Positions 56,178 to 64,000 of a stretch of DNA of 64,000 nucleotides are shown in pieces. The DNA lies in the NCBI RefSeq assembly GCF_048323695.1, contig NZ_JBLWFT010000009.1:62001-126000 (forward strand), in the 5' to 3' direction. The position numbers were made by a program, and so were the translations under genes. Under the pieces are notes generated by a model, which was given only the letters and a program-made list of their open reading frames with translations, did no database searches and was not told the DNA's origin. Positions within the stretch are counted from its first letter, which is position 1. Every line of letters begins with the position of its first letter. The DNA is from Aquisalimonas sp007126095 (GTDB taxonomy: Bacteria > Pseudomonadota > Gammaproteobacteria > Nitrococcales > Aquisalimonadaceae).

Positions 56178-56576
56178 TCAACCTGACCGGCCTCCTGCCA
56201 GGTCGTCGATGATGGGGCACTCTGGGCGCTGATCCCCGTGGCAGTGCCGGGCCAGGTGCTCCAGGGTGCGTTTCATCTCCTCGAGCTCGCTGATCTTCTG
56301 TTGCAGTTCGTCGATGTGCTCCTGTGCCACGCGCTTGACCTCGGCGCTTGAGCGGCCCTGATCCCGCCACAGGCGAACGAGCTGCTCGATCTGCGTGGTG
56401 GAGAAGCCAAGATCCCGGGCGCGCCTGATGAAGCGCAGCATGTGCACTTCGGCGTTGCTGTAGACGCGGTAGCCGTTGTCGCTTCGAACGGCCGGCCCCA
56501 CGAGTCCCACGCTCTCGTAGTATCGGATCATCTTGGCGCTGATTCCAGAGGCGCGGGCTGCTTCACCGATATTCAT
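56178..56576 (-). CDS. cueR: Cu(I)-responsive regulator CueR (MerR family)
   Basis: 132 residues with the MerR winged helix (MNIGEAARASGISAKMIRYY), a dimer coiled coil and a C-terminal metal loop HCHGDQRPECPI, in which the two cysteines are seven residues apart as in CueR (C-N7-C for monovalent Cu, Ag, Au). CueR activates copA-type promoters with 19-bp spacers, exactly as seen at 60620-60650, 4 kb away. Confidence 0.9.
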   Translation of the reverse strand: MNIGEAARASGISAKMIRYYESVGLVGPAVRSDNGYRVYSNAEVHMLRFIRRARDLGFSTTQIEQLVRLWRDQGRSSAEVKRVAQEHIDELQQKISELEEMKRTLEHLARHCHGDQRPECPIIDDLAGGRSG

Positions 56577-56811
56577 GATCCACTCCTTGTCGCCTGACCC
56601 CCTCAGATTACACCGCTCGCGCGGGCGTGTTCGACGTCGTCATTCACGTGCGGCAGCGGGAGTGATCGCATTCATGCGAACGTGGGTGATGGCATCTCCC
56701 GGTGCTGCCGGCTTCCCGGATTTTGTAAGGCCAACGTAAGGTCATGTACGCTAATTTTCGGGTGCCGAAAACATGGGAAATACAAAAGGGAACAATCGGG
56801 TAGGAGGCGGT

Positions 56812-57849
56812 ATGCGCAAGAAGAGCATAACGACAGCGGGGATCCTGGCAATCGCGCTCGGGACGACGGGGTGTTTCAACGGAGGTAGCAGCAGCAACGG
56901 GGGCGACGAGATTGATCTGGACATTGTTCGCGCCCAGGACGTCTATGACGGCGAGGTCGAATTGGAGGACACCGCAGATCTGACGGACGGTGACGACGCG
57001 GCGCTGGCGATGGATTTCGCCTACTTCGCCTATCTCCTTGAGACGGCCATCGATTCGTTCGAGGAAGTGACGCAGCAGAACAGATCGAACGGGAGCGAGA
57101 CCGTAGAGGGGGACTGCGTCGGCCAGCCAAACGGTTCGGTCGAGGTGGAGGAAGAGGTGTCGTTCGGGGATGACGGCACGAAGGAGATCACCTCGACCTG
57201 GACCACCAACGAGGATGACGGCTATTGCGTCGAAATGCTCAGCCAGCGAGACGTGGCTGTGCGTTTCCATGGCGAGGTGACGCAAGTCACGGAGACGGAC
57301 TCGCAGCACGAGAAGCGGGTCGCAGTCACGACCTACGAAGACTTCGAGATGGAGTGGGCACAACCGGAACCCAGCGACGATGACCCCCTCCAGGTCAACA
57401 TCGATGGTGAGGATCACAGGGGGAATGTGCACGTGGGGAGCGAGCCGGGTGAGGATGGCGTCGAGAGTTACATTGCCATCGCCCTTGACGTTCAGCTTCC
57501 CGATCTGGGGGATGGCGACGAGGTTCACGCTATCCTGCGGAACTCGCACATCGGTACGGACGTTGACGACGTCATCGACATGGAACTCGCGTCGCCCTTC
57601 ATGGACGGTGCGGTGACCACCGGCCAAGCCGGTAGGGAGGAGTTCTTCGATGGCACGTGCGTCGGTGGTCCGCTTGAGCCGGGGCAGGACGCGGACAGAG
57701 GCCTTGTGACGATGACGGCCGGTGACAGCGAGTACGAAGCGGACCTCGCAGATGCGAGTGCAGACTGCGGTGAGTTTTCTCTGTACGACAGCGGAAGCGG
57801 TTACCCCATCGGCGATTACGACCTTCTGGGCCAGTTCCTCGATCAGTGA
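56812..57849 (+). CDS. Acidic lipoprotein of unknown function
   Basis: 345 residues. The signal MRKKSITTAGILAIALGTTG ends at Cys21 followed by FNGGSSSNGG, a lipoprotein processing site with a Ser/Gly linker. The mature part is very acidic, with many Asp/Glu stretches (GGDEIDLDIVRAQD, DDGTKEITSTWTTNEDD) and few basic residues, as in surface proteins of halophiles. Four further Cys may form disulfides (GDCVGQ, GYCVEM, GTCVGG, DCGEFS). I do not recognise a family. TAGGAGG precedes ATG 56812; TTGTAA (56723) is a possible -35. Confidence 0.75.
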   Translation: MRKKSITTAGILAIALGTTGCFNGGSSSNGGDEIDLDIVRAQDVYDGEVELEDTADLTDGDDAALAMDFAYFAYLLETAIDSFEEVTQQNRSNGSETVEGDCVGQPNGSVEVEEEVSFGDDGTKEITSTWTTNEDDGYCVEMLSQRDVAVRFHGEVTQVTETDSQHEKRVAVTTYEDFEMEWAQPEPSDDDPLQVNIDGEDHRGNVHVGSEPGEDGVESYIAIALDVQLPDLGDGDEVHAILRNSHIGTDVDDVIDMELASPFMDGAVTTGQAGREEFFDGTCVGGPLEPGQDADRGLVTMTAGDSEYEADLADASADCGEFSLYDSGSGYPIGDYDLLGQFLDQ

Positions 57850-57873
57850 TGGTGGCGGGCCGGGGCGGGGCGA

Positions 57874-57959
57874 TGTGATCCGCTCACGACGCGCTTGCGC
57901 CGCGGGACGTCATTCCGGCCTGGCCCGAGCCATTCCGCTCGGGCCAGGTGCGGATCACA
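57874..57959. terminator. Nested palindrome between convergent genes
   Basis: Inner perfect 12-bp stem, CCTGGCCCGAGC-CATTCC-GCTCGGGCCAGG (57919-57948). Outer arms TGTGATCCG (57874-57882) and CGGATCACA (57951-57959) pair over it, leaving an unpaired 36-nt bulge on one side. It lies between the 3' ends of the lipoprotein and copA genes, so it probably ends both transcripts, although no T-run is present. Confidence 0.5.
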
Positions 57960-58009
57960 CGCCCGCACCAGCGCGCGCGTCCAGACCGTCCACCTTGCGG
58001 CCGCCCAGT

Positions 58010-60586
58010 CTAAACCGCGCGCGAGGGCGCGCTGGGGGTGACGCGTCCGTCGCTGTCGCTGTCCCCCGTCATTGGCGGGTGGAAACGCTTCAGCCGCAGG
58101 GCGTTGGAGAGCACGCACACACTGGATGCGGCCATGGCGAATGCCGCGAACATCGGTGACAGCAGCAGGCCGAAGGCCGGATACAGCACCCCCGCCGCCA
58201 CCGGAATCAGGCTGGTGTTGTAGGCGAACGCCCAGAACAGGTTCTGTTTGATGTTGCGGATCGTGGCCCGGGACAGCGCGATGGCGTTGGGCACGTTGCG
58301 CAGGTCGCCGGAGATCAGCACCACCTCCGCGGACTCAATGGCGATGTCCGTGCCGGTGCCGATGGCGATACCCACCTCCGCCTGCGCCAGGGCCGGGGCG
58401 TCGTTGATGCCGTCGCCCACGAAGGCAACCCGGGCGCCGTCGGCCTGAAGCGCCTTGATAGCGTCCACTTTCCCGGCGGGCAGCACTTCCGCCACCACGT
58501 CGTCGATGCCCAGGCGCCGGGCAATGGCTGCGGCCGTGCGCTGGTTGTCCCCCGTGATCATCGCCACCCGCAGGCCTTCCGCATGCAGCGCCCGGATCGC
58601 CGCCGGGGTGGACTCCTTGATGGGGTCGGCTACGGCGATCACGGCGGCGAGCTGGCCGTCGATCGCCGCGTATAGGGGCGTCTTGCCCTCGTCCGCCAGC
58701 CGCGCGCCGGTGTCGCTGAACACATCGGGAGCCAGTCCGAGCTCCTCCATGAACCGTGCCGATCCGACCTGCACAGTTCGTTCACCGGCCTGCGCGGTGA
58801 TGCCGCGGCCGGGTTCGGCGTGGAAGGCTTGCGGTTCCTGAAGCGTGACGCCGGCTGCGCGGGCGGCCGCCACCAGCGCCTCACCGATGGGGTGTTCCGA
58901 GCGCTGTTCCGCCGAGGCGATCAGGGCCAGTACCTCGGAGCGGTCAAACCCGGCGGCGAGCTCCAGATCCGTGAGCTCCGGGCGGCCACGGGTCAGCGTG
59001 CCGGTCTTGTCCAGGGCGATGGTGTCCGCGTTGCGCAGGGTCTGCAGGGCCTCGCCGCGGCGGAACAGCACGCCCATCTCGGCCGCCTTCCCGGTTCCCA
59101 CCATGATGGAGGTGGGGGTGGCGAGCCCCATGGCGCAGGGGCAGGCGATGATCAGTACCGCGACGGCGTTCACCAGGGCGAAGGTCAGGGCGGGCACCGG
59201 CCCGGCAAGCAGCCAGATGGTGAAGGTCACCACCGCTACCACCATGACTGCGGGCACGAAGTAACCGGTGAAACGGTCGACCAGGGCCTGAATGGGCAGT
59301 TTGGACCCCTGGGCCTGCTCGACCATCCGTACGATCTGTGCCAGCAGTGTGTCGGCGCCCACCTTGGTGGCGCGGAAGCTGAAGCTGCCAGTGCGGTTGA
59401 TCGTGCCGCCGATGACTTCGCTGCCGGCCTCCTTCTGCGCGGGGATCGGCTCGCCCGTGACCATGGACTCGTCGATCCAGGAGCTGCCGTCGACGATCTC
59501 GCCGTCCACGGGGATCTTCTCCCCGGGGCGGACGACGACCACGTCGCCGGTCACCACCTGGTCGATACCTACCTCCACGGTGTCACCGCCGCGCTGCACC
59601 CGTGCGGTCTTCGCCTGCAGGCTCAGCAGGCGCTGGATGGCCTCGCCGGTGCGCCCCTTGGCAAGGGCCTCGAGGTAGCGCCCGAACACGATCAGCGTGA
59701 TGATGACCGCCGATGCCTCGAAGTAGACGTGCACCGTCCCTGCCGGCAGCACCTGCGGCGCGAAGGTGGCAATCACGGAGTAGCCCCAGGCAGCGCTGGT
59801 ACCGATCATCACCAGGGAATTCATGTCCGGTGCGCCGTGGGTCAGCGCGGGCCAGCCCTTGCGGTAGAACTGCAGCCCGGGGCCGAACTGGACCACGCTG
59901 GCCAGCAGAAAGAACAGGTAGTAAAGGTTCTGCTGGCCGACGGCGGCGTGCAGGACATCGTGCAGCGGCGGGATGAGCATTGCCCCCATGTCCAGAACGA
60001 ACAGCGGCACGGTGAACAGCGCCGCCACCCAGAGGGAGCGTTTGAGCCGTTCCGCTTCGTCGCCGTGCCGGCTGCCGGCCTCGCGCGCATGGGCTCCGGC
60101 GTCATCAATGCGGCTGGCGGGGTAGCGTTCCCCAAGGGCGGTGATCAGGTCCTGCGGCGTCGCCGTACCGGCCACCACCTCGACGGTGGCCTTGCCGGTG
60201 GCCAGGTTCACGGTGGCGTGTTCTACCCCCGGAACCTGGCCGAGCCTGCCCTCGACGTTGCTCACACAGCCGCCGCAGTTCATGCCGCCGACGGCGAGCT
60301 CCACGGTTTCGGTGCGTGGCTCGTAGCCGGCGTGGCGAATGGCTGCGATCACGTCGGCGATGTCTGCCGTTCCGGGCTCCAGCGTGACGTGTGCCTTTTC
60401 AGTAGCCAGGTTGACCTGCGCATCCAGTACTCCGGGTACCGCCTGGAGCGCACGCTCCACCCGGCCCACGCAGGATGCGCAGCTCATTCCTGAGACGTCG
60501 ATGAACCAGCTGTGACCACCGGCCGCTGTTGCCTCGGTGGCGACGCTTGCTTCGCGGTCTGACCTTGATGTTGTGCTTACGCCCAT
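58010..60586 (-). CDS. copA: Copper-exporting P1B-type ATPase CopA
   Basis: About 858 residues with two N-terminal heavy-metal domains (VSGMSCASCVGRVERA and VGGMNCGGCVSNVEGR), eight membrane segments, TGE in MVTGEPIPAQKE, the CPC metal site IIACPCAMGLATPTS, DKTGTLTRG phosphorylation site, SEHPIGEA (HP motif) and GDGINDAPALAQA. It pumps Cu+ out of the cytoplasm. ATG 60586 gives a 27-nt leader from the predicted CueR promoter; GTG 60598 is an alternative. Regulation by CueR is strongly suggested by the promoter. Confidence 0.94.
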   Translation of the reverse strand: MGVSTTSRSDREASVATEATAAGGHSWFIDVSGMSCASCVGRVERALQAVPGVLDAQVNLATEKAHVTLEPGTADIADVIAAIRHAGYEPRTETVELAVGGMNCGGCVSNVEGRLGQVPGVEHATVNLATGKATVEVVAGTATPQDLITALGERYPASRIDDAGAHAREAGSRHGDEAERLKRSLWVAALFTVPLFVLDMGAMLIPPLHDVLHAAVGQQNLYYLFFLLASVVQFGPGLQFYRKGWPALTHGAPDMNSLVMIGTSAAWGYSVIATFAPQVLPAGTVHVYFEASAVIITLIVFGRYLEALAKGRTGEAIQRLLSLQAKTARVQRGGDTVEVGIDQVVTGDVVVVRPGEKIPVDGEIVDGSSWIDESMVTGEPIPAQKEAGSEVIGGTINRTGSFSFRATKVGADTLLAQIVRMVEQAQGSKLPIQALVDRFTGYFVPAVMVVAVVTFTIWLLAGPVPALTFALVNAVAVLIIACPCAMGLATPTSIMVGTGKAAEMGVLFRRGEALQTLRNADTIALDKTGTLTRGRPELTDLELAAGFDRSEVLALIASAEQRSEHPIGEALVAAARAAGVTLQEPQAFHAEPGRGITAQAGERTVQVGSARFMEELGLAPDVFSDTGARLADEGKTPLYAAIDGQLAAVIAVADPIKESTPAAIRALHAEGLRVAMITGDNQRTAAAIARRLGIDDVVAEVLPAGKVDAIKALQADGARVAFVGDGINDAPALAQAEVGIAIGTGTDIAIESAEVVLISGDLRNVPNAIALSRATIRNIKQNLFWAFAYNTSLIPVAAGVLYPAFGLLLSPMFAAFAMAASSVCVLSNALRLKRFHPPMTGDSDSDGRVTPSAPSRAV

Positions 60587-60619
60587 GGCCTCGAACACTG
60601 AATCTGCAAATGGACGAGC

Positions 60620-60650
60620 AGCTTAAACCTTCCAATAATTGGAAGGTCAA
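60620..60650 (-). promoter_or_regulatory. CueR-type promoter of copA (19-bp spacer)
   Basis: On the minus strand, TTGACC (-35), 19 bp and TAAGCT (-10). The spacer is occupied by a perfect palindrome with arms ACCTTCCAAT and ATTGGAAGGT around one base, the CueR operator pattern CCTTCC...GGAAGG. The long spacer is the mark of MerR-family activation. Confidence 0.85.
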
Positions 60651-60699
60651 GGCCGGCGGCTTCCTCGCCCGGGCGCCCCTGGGCGGGGCGCGGTGGAGG

Positions 60700-61065
60700 T
60701 CATCCGTAGTTGGCCACTGTTGCGTTGTTATCGCGGATGGCGCGGTGAAAGTCGCCAAGGGTCCCGAGCCGGGTATCGGGATGGAGATCGTCATCTCCGA
60801 TCCGGCGTACCTTGACGCATGGCGTACAGACGAAGATCGCGACCTCCGGGTCGGCTGCCAGCTCGTCGAAGATCGGGCCAAGCGGTGGTGGGCCGAACGC
60901 CACGATGTCCTGCGCCGTATCACCCCGGGCGAGCAGTACAGCGTCGTGCAGCAGCATCAGCGTCACGCCGTCACCCTGTTCCCGGGCCGCCCGGGCGTGA
61001 AGAAACGGCAACGTGGCGCGGGTGGTGTCCGTCGGTCCCCAGGTTGTAGCAATGGCGATATGCAT
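60700..61065 (-). CDS. DsrE-family protein
   Basis: 121 residues of the DsrE/DsrF-like fold: IAIATTWGPTDTTRATLPFL, VTLMLLHDAVLLARGDTAQD, IFDELAADPEVAIFVCTPCV, KVRRIGDDDL. The cysteines in VCTPCVKVR correspond to the position of sulphur-carrying or redox Cys in related proteins (the -CxxC form is seen in peroxiredoxin-like DsrE proteins). Role unknown; it lies 50 bp upstream of the copA promoter on the same strand. Confidence 0.7.
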   Translation of the reverse strand: MHIAIATTWGPTDTTRATLPFLHARAAREQGDGVTLMLLHDAVLLARGDTAQDIVAFGPPPLGPIFDELAADPEVAIFVCTPCVKVRRIGDDDLHPDTRLGTLGDFHRAIRDNNATVANYG

Positions 61066-61354
61066 GGGTCAGGTCTCCATCTCTTTCCGGAATTGATCCC
61101 GTTAACGGGGCTCGCCGCCCATGCTGCCACGCCGCTCCCGCATGTGCTCGCGCTGATCGCCGTCCGTCATGCTCTGGATGTGCGCTGCGCGTATTCCGTA
61201 TCCTCGGTGGTGAAGCCACCGACCAGGTCTGGCGCGAGAATCAGGGCAGCAGGAAGCCTCACTCCGGGCGAGGCATCCATGCCGTCATCTGCTGTTCACA
61301 CATTATTGGTGAATGCGCCATCCTTGATAGGACAGGCGTGCTATCTTGCCAAGA

Positions 61355-62005
61355 ATGACCACCGGTAATCGCGACCACGACGGGCCGCGCCGCCGCTCGG
61401 ACGGCGAGCAGACCCACGCCCATATCCTCGATGCGGCCATGCGGCTTGCCTCCATCGAAGGGCTGGGCAGCCTGACCATCGGGCGCCTTGCGCGGGAGCT
61501 TGGTGTCAGCAAGAGCGGGGTGTTCGCGCACTTTCGGTCGAAGCAGCGGCTTCAGGAAGAGACACTGCATGCGGCCGAAGCCGTGTTCCAGCGCGAGGTG
61601 CTCCAGCCGGGGCTGAATGCCCCCGAGGGGCTGGCGCGGCTTGAGAGCCTGTGCAACGCCTATCTCTCCTATGTGGAGCGTGGCGTATTTCCCGGTGGGT
61701 GTTTCCTCGCCCAGGCACTGGCGGAGTTCGACGCGCAGACCGGCCCACTTCACGACGCCGTCGCCAGAGGGCACCAGACCTGGCTGGAGCTCATCGAGGA
61801 TCAGATCATCGCTGCCCAGCGGCTCAAGGAGCTTGACCCGTTGATCGACGCGGGGCAGCTGGCGTTCGAATTGTGCGCGCCTCTGGAGTTGGCCAACTAC
61901 CTGGCGACGCTCTACCGCGATCCGGAAATCACTGCCCGTGGACGAGCAGCGGTCCGGTCAATCATCGCCAGAGCGAAATCCGGTTCGCAGACCACGGGTG
62001 CGTAA
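61355..62005 (+). CDS. TetR-family transcriptional regulator
   Basis: 216 residues with the TetR helix-turn-helix at about 20-65 (ILDAAMRLASIEGLGSLTIG, RLARELGVSKSGVFAHFRSK) and a C-terminal ligand domain (CNAYLSYVERGVFPGGCFLA, FDAQTGPLHDAVARG) like the TetR_C_33-type group. The inverted repeat GATAG/CTATC (61326-61345) overlaps the start region and may be its own operator. No obvious target gene is next to it; the DsrE gene is divergent. Confidence 0.85.
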   Translation: MTTGNRDHDGPRRRSDGEQTHAHILDAAMRLASIEGLGSLTIGRLARELGVSKSGVFAHFRSKQRLQEETLHAAEAVFQREVLQPGLNAPEGLARLESLCNAYLSYVERGVFPGGCFLAQALAEFDAQTGPLHDAVARGHQTWLELIEDQIIAAQRLKELDPLIDAGQLAFELCAPLELANYLATLYRDPEITARGRAAVRSIIARAKSGSQTTGA

Positions 62006-62047
62006 CAAGGCCAAAATTGATTTGTTATTCTCCCGATAGAAAAACGA

Positions 62048-62119
62048 ATGAAAAGAAACCTCCGGGTTGCGCCGGTAAGCGAACAACAGTATTATCCCCG
62101 CCGCCTGAAGAATATGTAG
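62048..62119 (+). CDS. Possible leader peptide upstream of mgtE
   Basis: A 23-codon frame, MKRNLRVAPVSEQQYYPRRL then KNM, is the first ATG after the TetR stop in the mgtE leader. Its end, YYPRRLKNM, recalls the PRRRLK of the E. coli mgtA leader peptide MgtL, but the likeness is short and there is no good ribosome site. Reported only because the region downstream can fold into exclusive hairpins. Confidence 0.2.
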   Translation: MKRNLRVAPVSEQQYYPRRLKNM

Positions 62120-62471
62120 CGAGGTAACAGAGAAACCCGATGGACGACCCTAGTAGTCGATCTTGGAACTCCGGGGACATCCGCATGAGCGGATCGCGCC
62201 CGGCTGTAGTGCCCGCCTGAAGCCCCCTGCCGCGCCGCGGCATCCCTTCCAGGCCGGCACATGGCCTGGTGCTCCCCAGAAATGAAGCGTCGCGGCAAGA
62301 TGTCGCTGATTGCGCGCGTTTGCGTGTGATTGTGTCATCGCCGTGACTGGACAGCGGTTTTTTCAAACCGGCTGACGGGATGTTTTTGTCTGAAGAATCC
62401 GGTTCGGTTTTTTCAGAGAAAGGCAGCGTCCGTTGGTCATGGAAATCCATTGCTTAATGGGAGCGAAATTC
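62120..62471 (+). promoter_or_regulatory. Long hairpin-rich 5' leader of mgtE
   Basis: No stable gene is seen in the 466 bp between the TetR gene and mgtE. Five inverted repeats occur on the plus strand: ATCCGC/GCGGAT (62178-62193), TGCCGCG/CGCGGCA (62228-62242), CCAGGCC/GGCCTGG (62249-62269), CAGCGGTTT/AAACCGGCTG with one bulge (62352-62374) and CTGAAGAATCCG/CGGTTTTTTCAG (62390-62416, one mismatch and one G-U). The last two each hold the 11-nt repeat CGGTTTTTTCA, exactly 50 bp apart, and can re-pair through AACCGG/CCGGTT. It fits a regulated leader, but does not look like the M-box magnesium riboswitch. Confidence 0.45.
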
Positions 62472-63539
62472 ATGGCTAATGAAATTGTACTGAACGAAGT
62501 GACCCAGAGCGGGAATCTGGAGTCTCGTGTCAATGAACCCGTGGACGGGGTGATGACGGATTCCTTCGTCCGGGTCCCCACCGGAGCCACTGCGGGCGAG
62601 ACGCTGCGCAAGGTCAAAACCTATCCCCTGGATGACGGCGCCGCATCCGTGGTGTTCGTGGACGGCTCTGGCGGCCGCTATGCCGGATTCGTCCGCCTCG
62701 GGGCGCTGGTGCGTGCGGACGAAGAGACCACGGTGGACCAGCTCCTGGAGGGGCGCGATATCCGGGTGAGCTCGGAGACGGACCGGGAACAGGCGGCGCG
62801 GCTTCTCCAGCGGCATGATCTGGCGTTGCTGCCGGTGGTCAACGAGAGCCAGCGGCTGGTGGGTGCGCTGCGCTTCGACGACGCCATGGACATTCTCGAG
62901 GAAGAGGCCTCGGAGGATGCGTACTGGAAGGCGGGCGTGGGTGATGTGCTGCACCACCAGGACGCCGTACGCAGTGAAAAGCTCACCCTGGGCCCCATCG
63001 GATACACCCTCAAAGTCCGCATGGCGTTCCTGCTGGTCACCCTGGCCGGTGGCATGATGGTGGGCGGCGTCATCGATCACTTCGAGGGAGCGCTGGAGGC
63101 CCTTGTGGCGCTGGCGATCTTCATCCCGGTGATCATGGACATGGGTGGCAACGTGGGCACCCAGTCCACAACGATCTTTGCGCGTGGCCTGGCCCTTGGC
63201 CACATCGACCTCAAGAAGTTCTTCCGTGTACACATGGTGCGGGAGCTCAAGGTCGCCGTCTGCATGGGCCTGGTGCTTGCCACGCTGGGCGGGATCATCG
63301 CCTGGGCCTGGCAGGGTGCGCCCAACGACATCCCCATGCTCGGGGTGGTTGTGGGTATCTCGCTGATGTTCGCCATCACCACCGCATGTCTGCTCGGCTT
63401 TCTGCTGCCGTGGCTGCTGCTGAAGCTGGGTGTAGACCATGCGCCGGGCGCGGACCCGTTCATCACCACCATCAAGGACTTCAGCGGGCTCGCCGTGTAC
63501 TTCATGACGGCAGCGTGGTTGCTGCCGGTGACCCTTTGA
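62472..63539 (+). CDS. mgtE: Magnesium transporter MgtE (short form without N domain)
   Basis: 355 residues: a CBS pair (about 35-150: DGVMTDSFVRVPTGATAGET, DGSGGRYAGFVRLG, LLPVVNESQRLVGALRFDDA) and a C-terminal membrane domain of five helices with the MgtE signature IPVIMDMGGNVGTQSTTI and the pore aspartate region ADPFITTIKDFSGLAVYF. Typical MgtE proteins (about 450 residues) begin with a 130-residue superhelical N domain, which is missing here. ATG 62472 follows GGGAG; an earlier ATG at 62439 is in frame. Confidence 0.9.
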   Translation: MANEIVLNEVTQSGNLESRVNEPVDGVMTDSFVRVPTGATAGETLRKVKTYPLDDGAASVVFVDGSGGRYAGFVRLGALVRADEETTVDQLLEGRDIRVSSETDREQAARLLQRHDLALLPVVNESQRLVGALRFDDAMDILEEEASEDAYWKAGVGDVLHHQDAVRSEKLTLGPIGYTLKVRMAFLLVTLAGGMMVGGVIDHFEGALEALVALAIFIPVIMDMGGNVGTQSTTIFARGLALGHIDLKKFFRVHMVRELKVAVCMGLVLATLGGIIAWAWQGAPNDIPMLGVVVGISLMFAITTACLLGFLLPWLLLKLGVDHAPGADPFITTIKDFSGLAVYFMTAAWLLPVTL

Positions 63540-63568
63540 TGGGTACCATCCGCGAATGACTTCATCCG

Positions 63569-63607
63569 CCATGACCTGGCCATCGGGCCCCGGTGCCCAG
63601 GTCATGG
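63569..63607. terminator. Hairpin after mgtE
   Basis: An 11-bp perfect stem (CCATGACCTGG and CCAGGTCATGG) with a 17-nt loop that itself holds GGGCCCC, starting 30 nt after the mgtE stop. There are few T residues after it. It separates mgtE from the porin gene. Confidence 0.5.
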
Positions 63608-63643
63608 TTGGATCCCTGAACGTTTCGAATCAGAGGACAACAC

Positions 63644-64000
63644 CATGATCCAGAAGAACCAGAATGCCATCACCACTTGCACCGCCGCGGCCCTGCTGTT
63701 GGGCTTCAGCGGTGTGGCCAGCGCCCAGGGCGAGTTCAGCGTCGGGGTGTTCAGCGACTACATCGACAACGGCGAGTCCCGCTCCGGCAACAACGCCGTG
63801 GTGCAGGGCGCGTTCGAGCACAGCCACCACACCGGCTTCTTCGCTGGCACCGCGATTTCCAATCTCGGCGACAGAGACAATGAGGGCCTTGTTGGCCCCG
63901 AGATCATTCCTTTCGTGGGATACGGTTTCGCCGCCGGCCCGGTGGATCTCGAACTGGCCTACGAGTACATCGCCACGCCGGAGAACTCCGGTAAGACCTA
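63644..64000 (+). CDS. TorF-family putative porin (partial, 3' end outside window)
   Basis: The first 119 residues are visible. A signal peptide (MIQKNQNAITTCTAAALLLG, cleavage after GVASA) is followed by QGEFSVGVFSDYIDNGESRS and FVGYGFAAGPVDLELAYEYI, the pattern of the TorF/Gcw_chp family, whose members start with a strand VSxxSDYxFRGxS. Members are outer-membrane barrels of uncertain substrate. AGAGGA precedes the ATG. Confidence 0.8.

Noticed and set aside
61102..61170. 22-codon ORF on the minus strand, MTDGDQREHMRERRGSMGGE
   Set aside because: It resembles the tail of small periplasmic metal-stress proteins, but no upstream part or ribosome site is visible, so it was not called.
62025..62450. 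141-residue open frame on the minus strand opposite the mgtE leader
   Set aside because: No ribosome site, no domain, mixed low-complexity composition; the plus-strand hairpins explain the region better.
62048..62471. M-box (ykoK) magnesium riboswitch or yybP-ykoY manganese riboswitch
   Set aside because: The conserved M-box segment GTTAGGTGAGGCTCC and the yybP-ykoY GGGGAGTAG core are not present, so a known magnesium or manganese riboswitch is not supported by eye.

Overview
The window is a gene-dense, high-GC stretch from a chromosome of a gammaproteobacterium. The order murD-ftsW-murG-murC-murB-ddl-ftsQ-ftsA-ftsZ-lpxC, then DUF721/dciA, secA, argJ, a Nudix-ThiE fusion, yacG, zapD, coaE and pilD-pilC-pilB, is the gammaproteobacterial division/cell-wall layout; ZapD and YacG point the same way. 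Acidic proteins, TRAP transporters and ketone-body/PHB-type enzymes would suit a halophile of the Ectothiorhodospiraceae type, but that placement is inference. I see no rRNA, tRNA, CRISPR array, prophage or insertion sequence.

Layout. 1-10030: dcw operon, with most genes joined by 1-8 nt overlaps, ending in ftsZ and lpxC. 10063-21247: dciA (opposite strand), secA-argJ-mutT/thiE, then a converging operon pilB-pilC-pilD-coaE-zapD-yacG. 21565-29456: a sigma-54-type activator, a TRAP transporter (dctP-Q-M), 3-hydroxybutyrate dehydrogenase and acetoacetyl-CoA synthetase on one strand; a good -24/-12 promoter lies just before dctP, with repeated TGTCCT/AGGACA motifs upstream, so this reads as an uptake and activation module for 3-hydroxybutyrate or a related short acid. 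29545-32370: AMP nucleosidase, an acetyltransferase and a glutathione transferase. 32380-41915: a second catabolic block (SDR plus GST; acyl-CoA ligase, thiolase and a second TRAP transporter) around a large MalT/LuxR-type (LAL) regulator; the same GCACCCCCC-NAAAGN-GGGG element stands upstream of both structural operons.

42072-47544: a DinG-family helicase with a LexA-like site, an alpha/beta hydrolase, Rnk and nitronate monooxygenase, together with two gene remnants (a TRIC/UPF0126 gene with an internal deletion, and the C-terminal end of a medium-chain dehydrogenase). 47672-51708 looks like a metal-starvation island: a TonB-dependent receptor divergent from mntR with an MntR box between them, then a DUF1826-like gene and a DksA paralogue lacking three of the four zinc cysteines behind a Zur-like palindrome. 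51750-55494: AzlCD exporter, then a patatin-like hydrolase translationally coupled to a GntP-family permease. 55529-61065: copper handling (CueR, an unknown beta-barrel protein, CopA with a 19-bp-spacer MerR-type promoter, a DsrE-like protein) around an acidic lipoprotein. 61355-64000: a TetR regulator, a long hairpin-rich leader, a short MgtE magnesium transporter and the start of a TorF-family porin that runs off the window.
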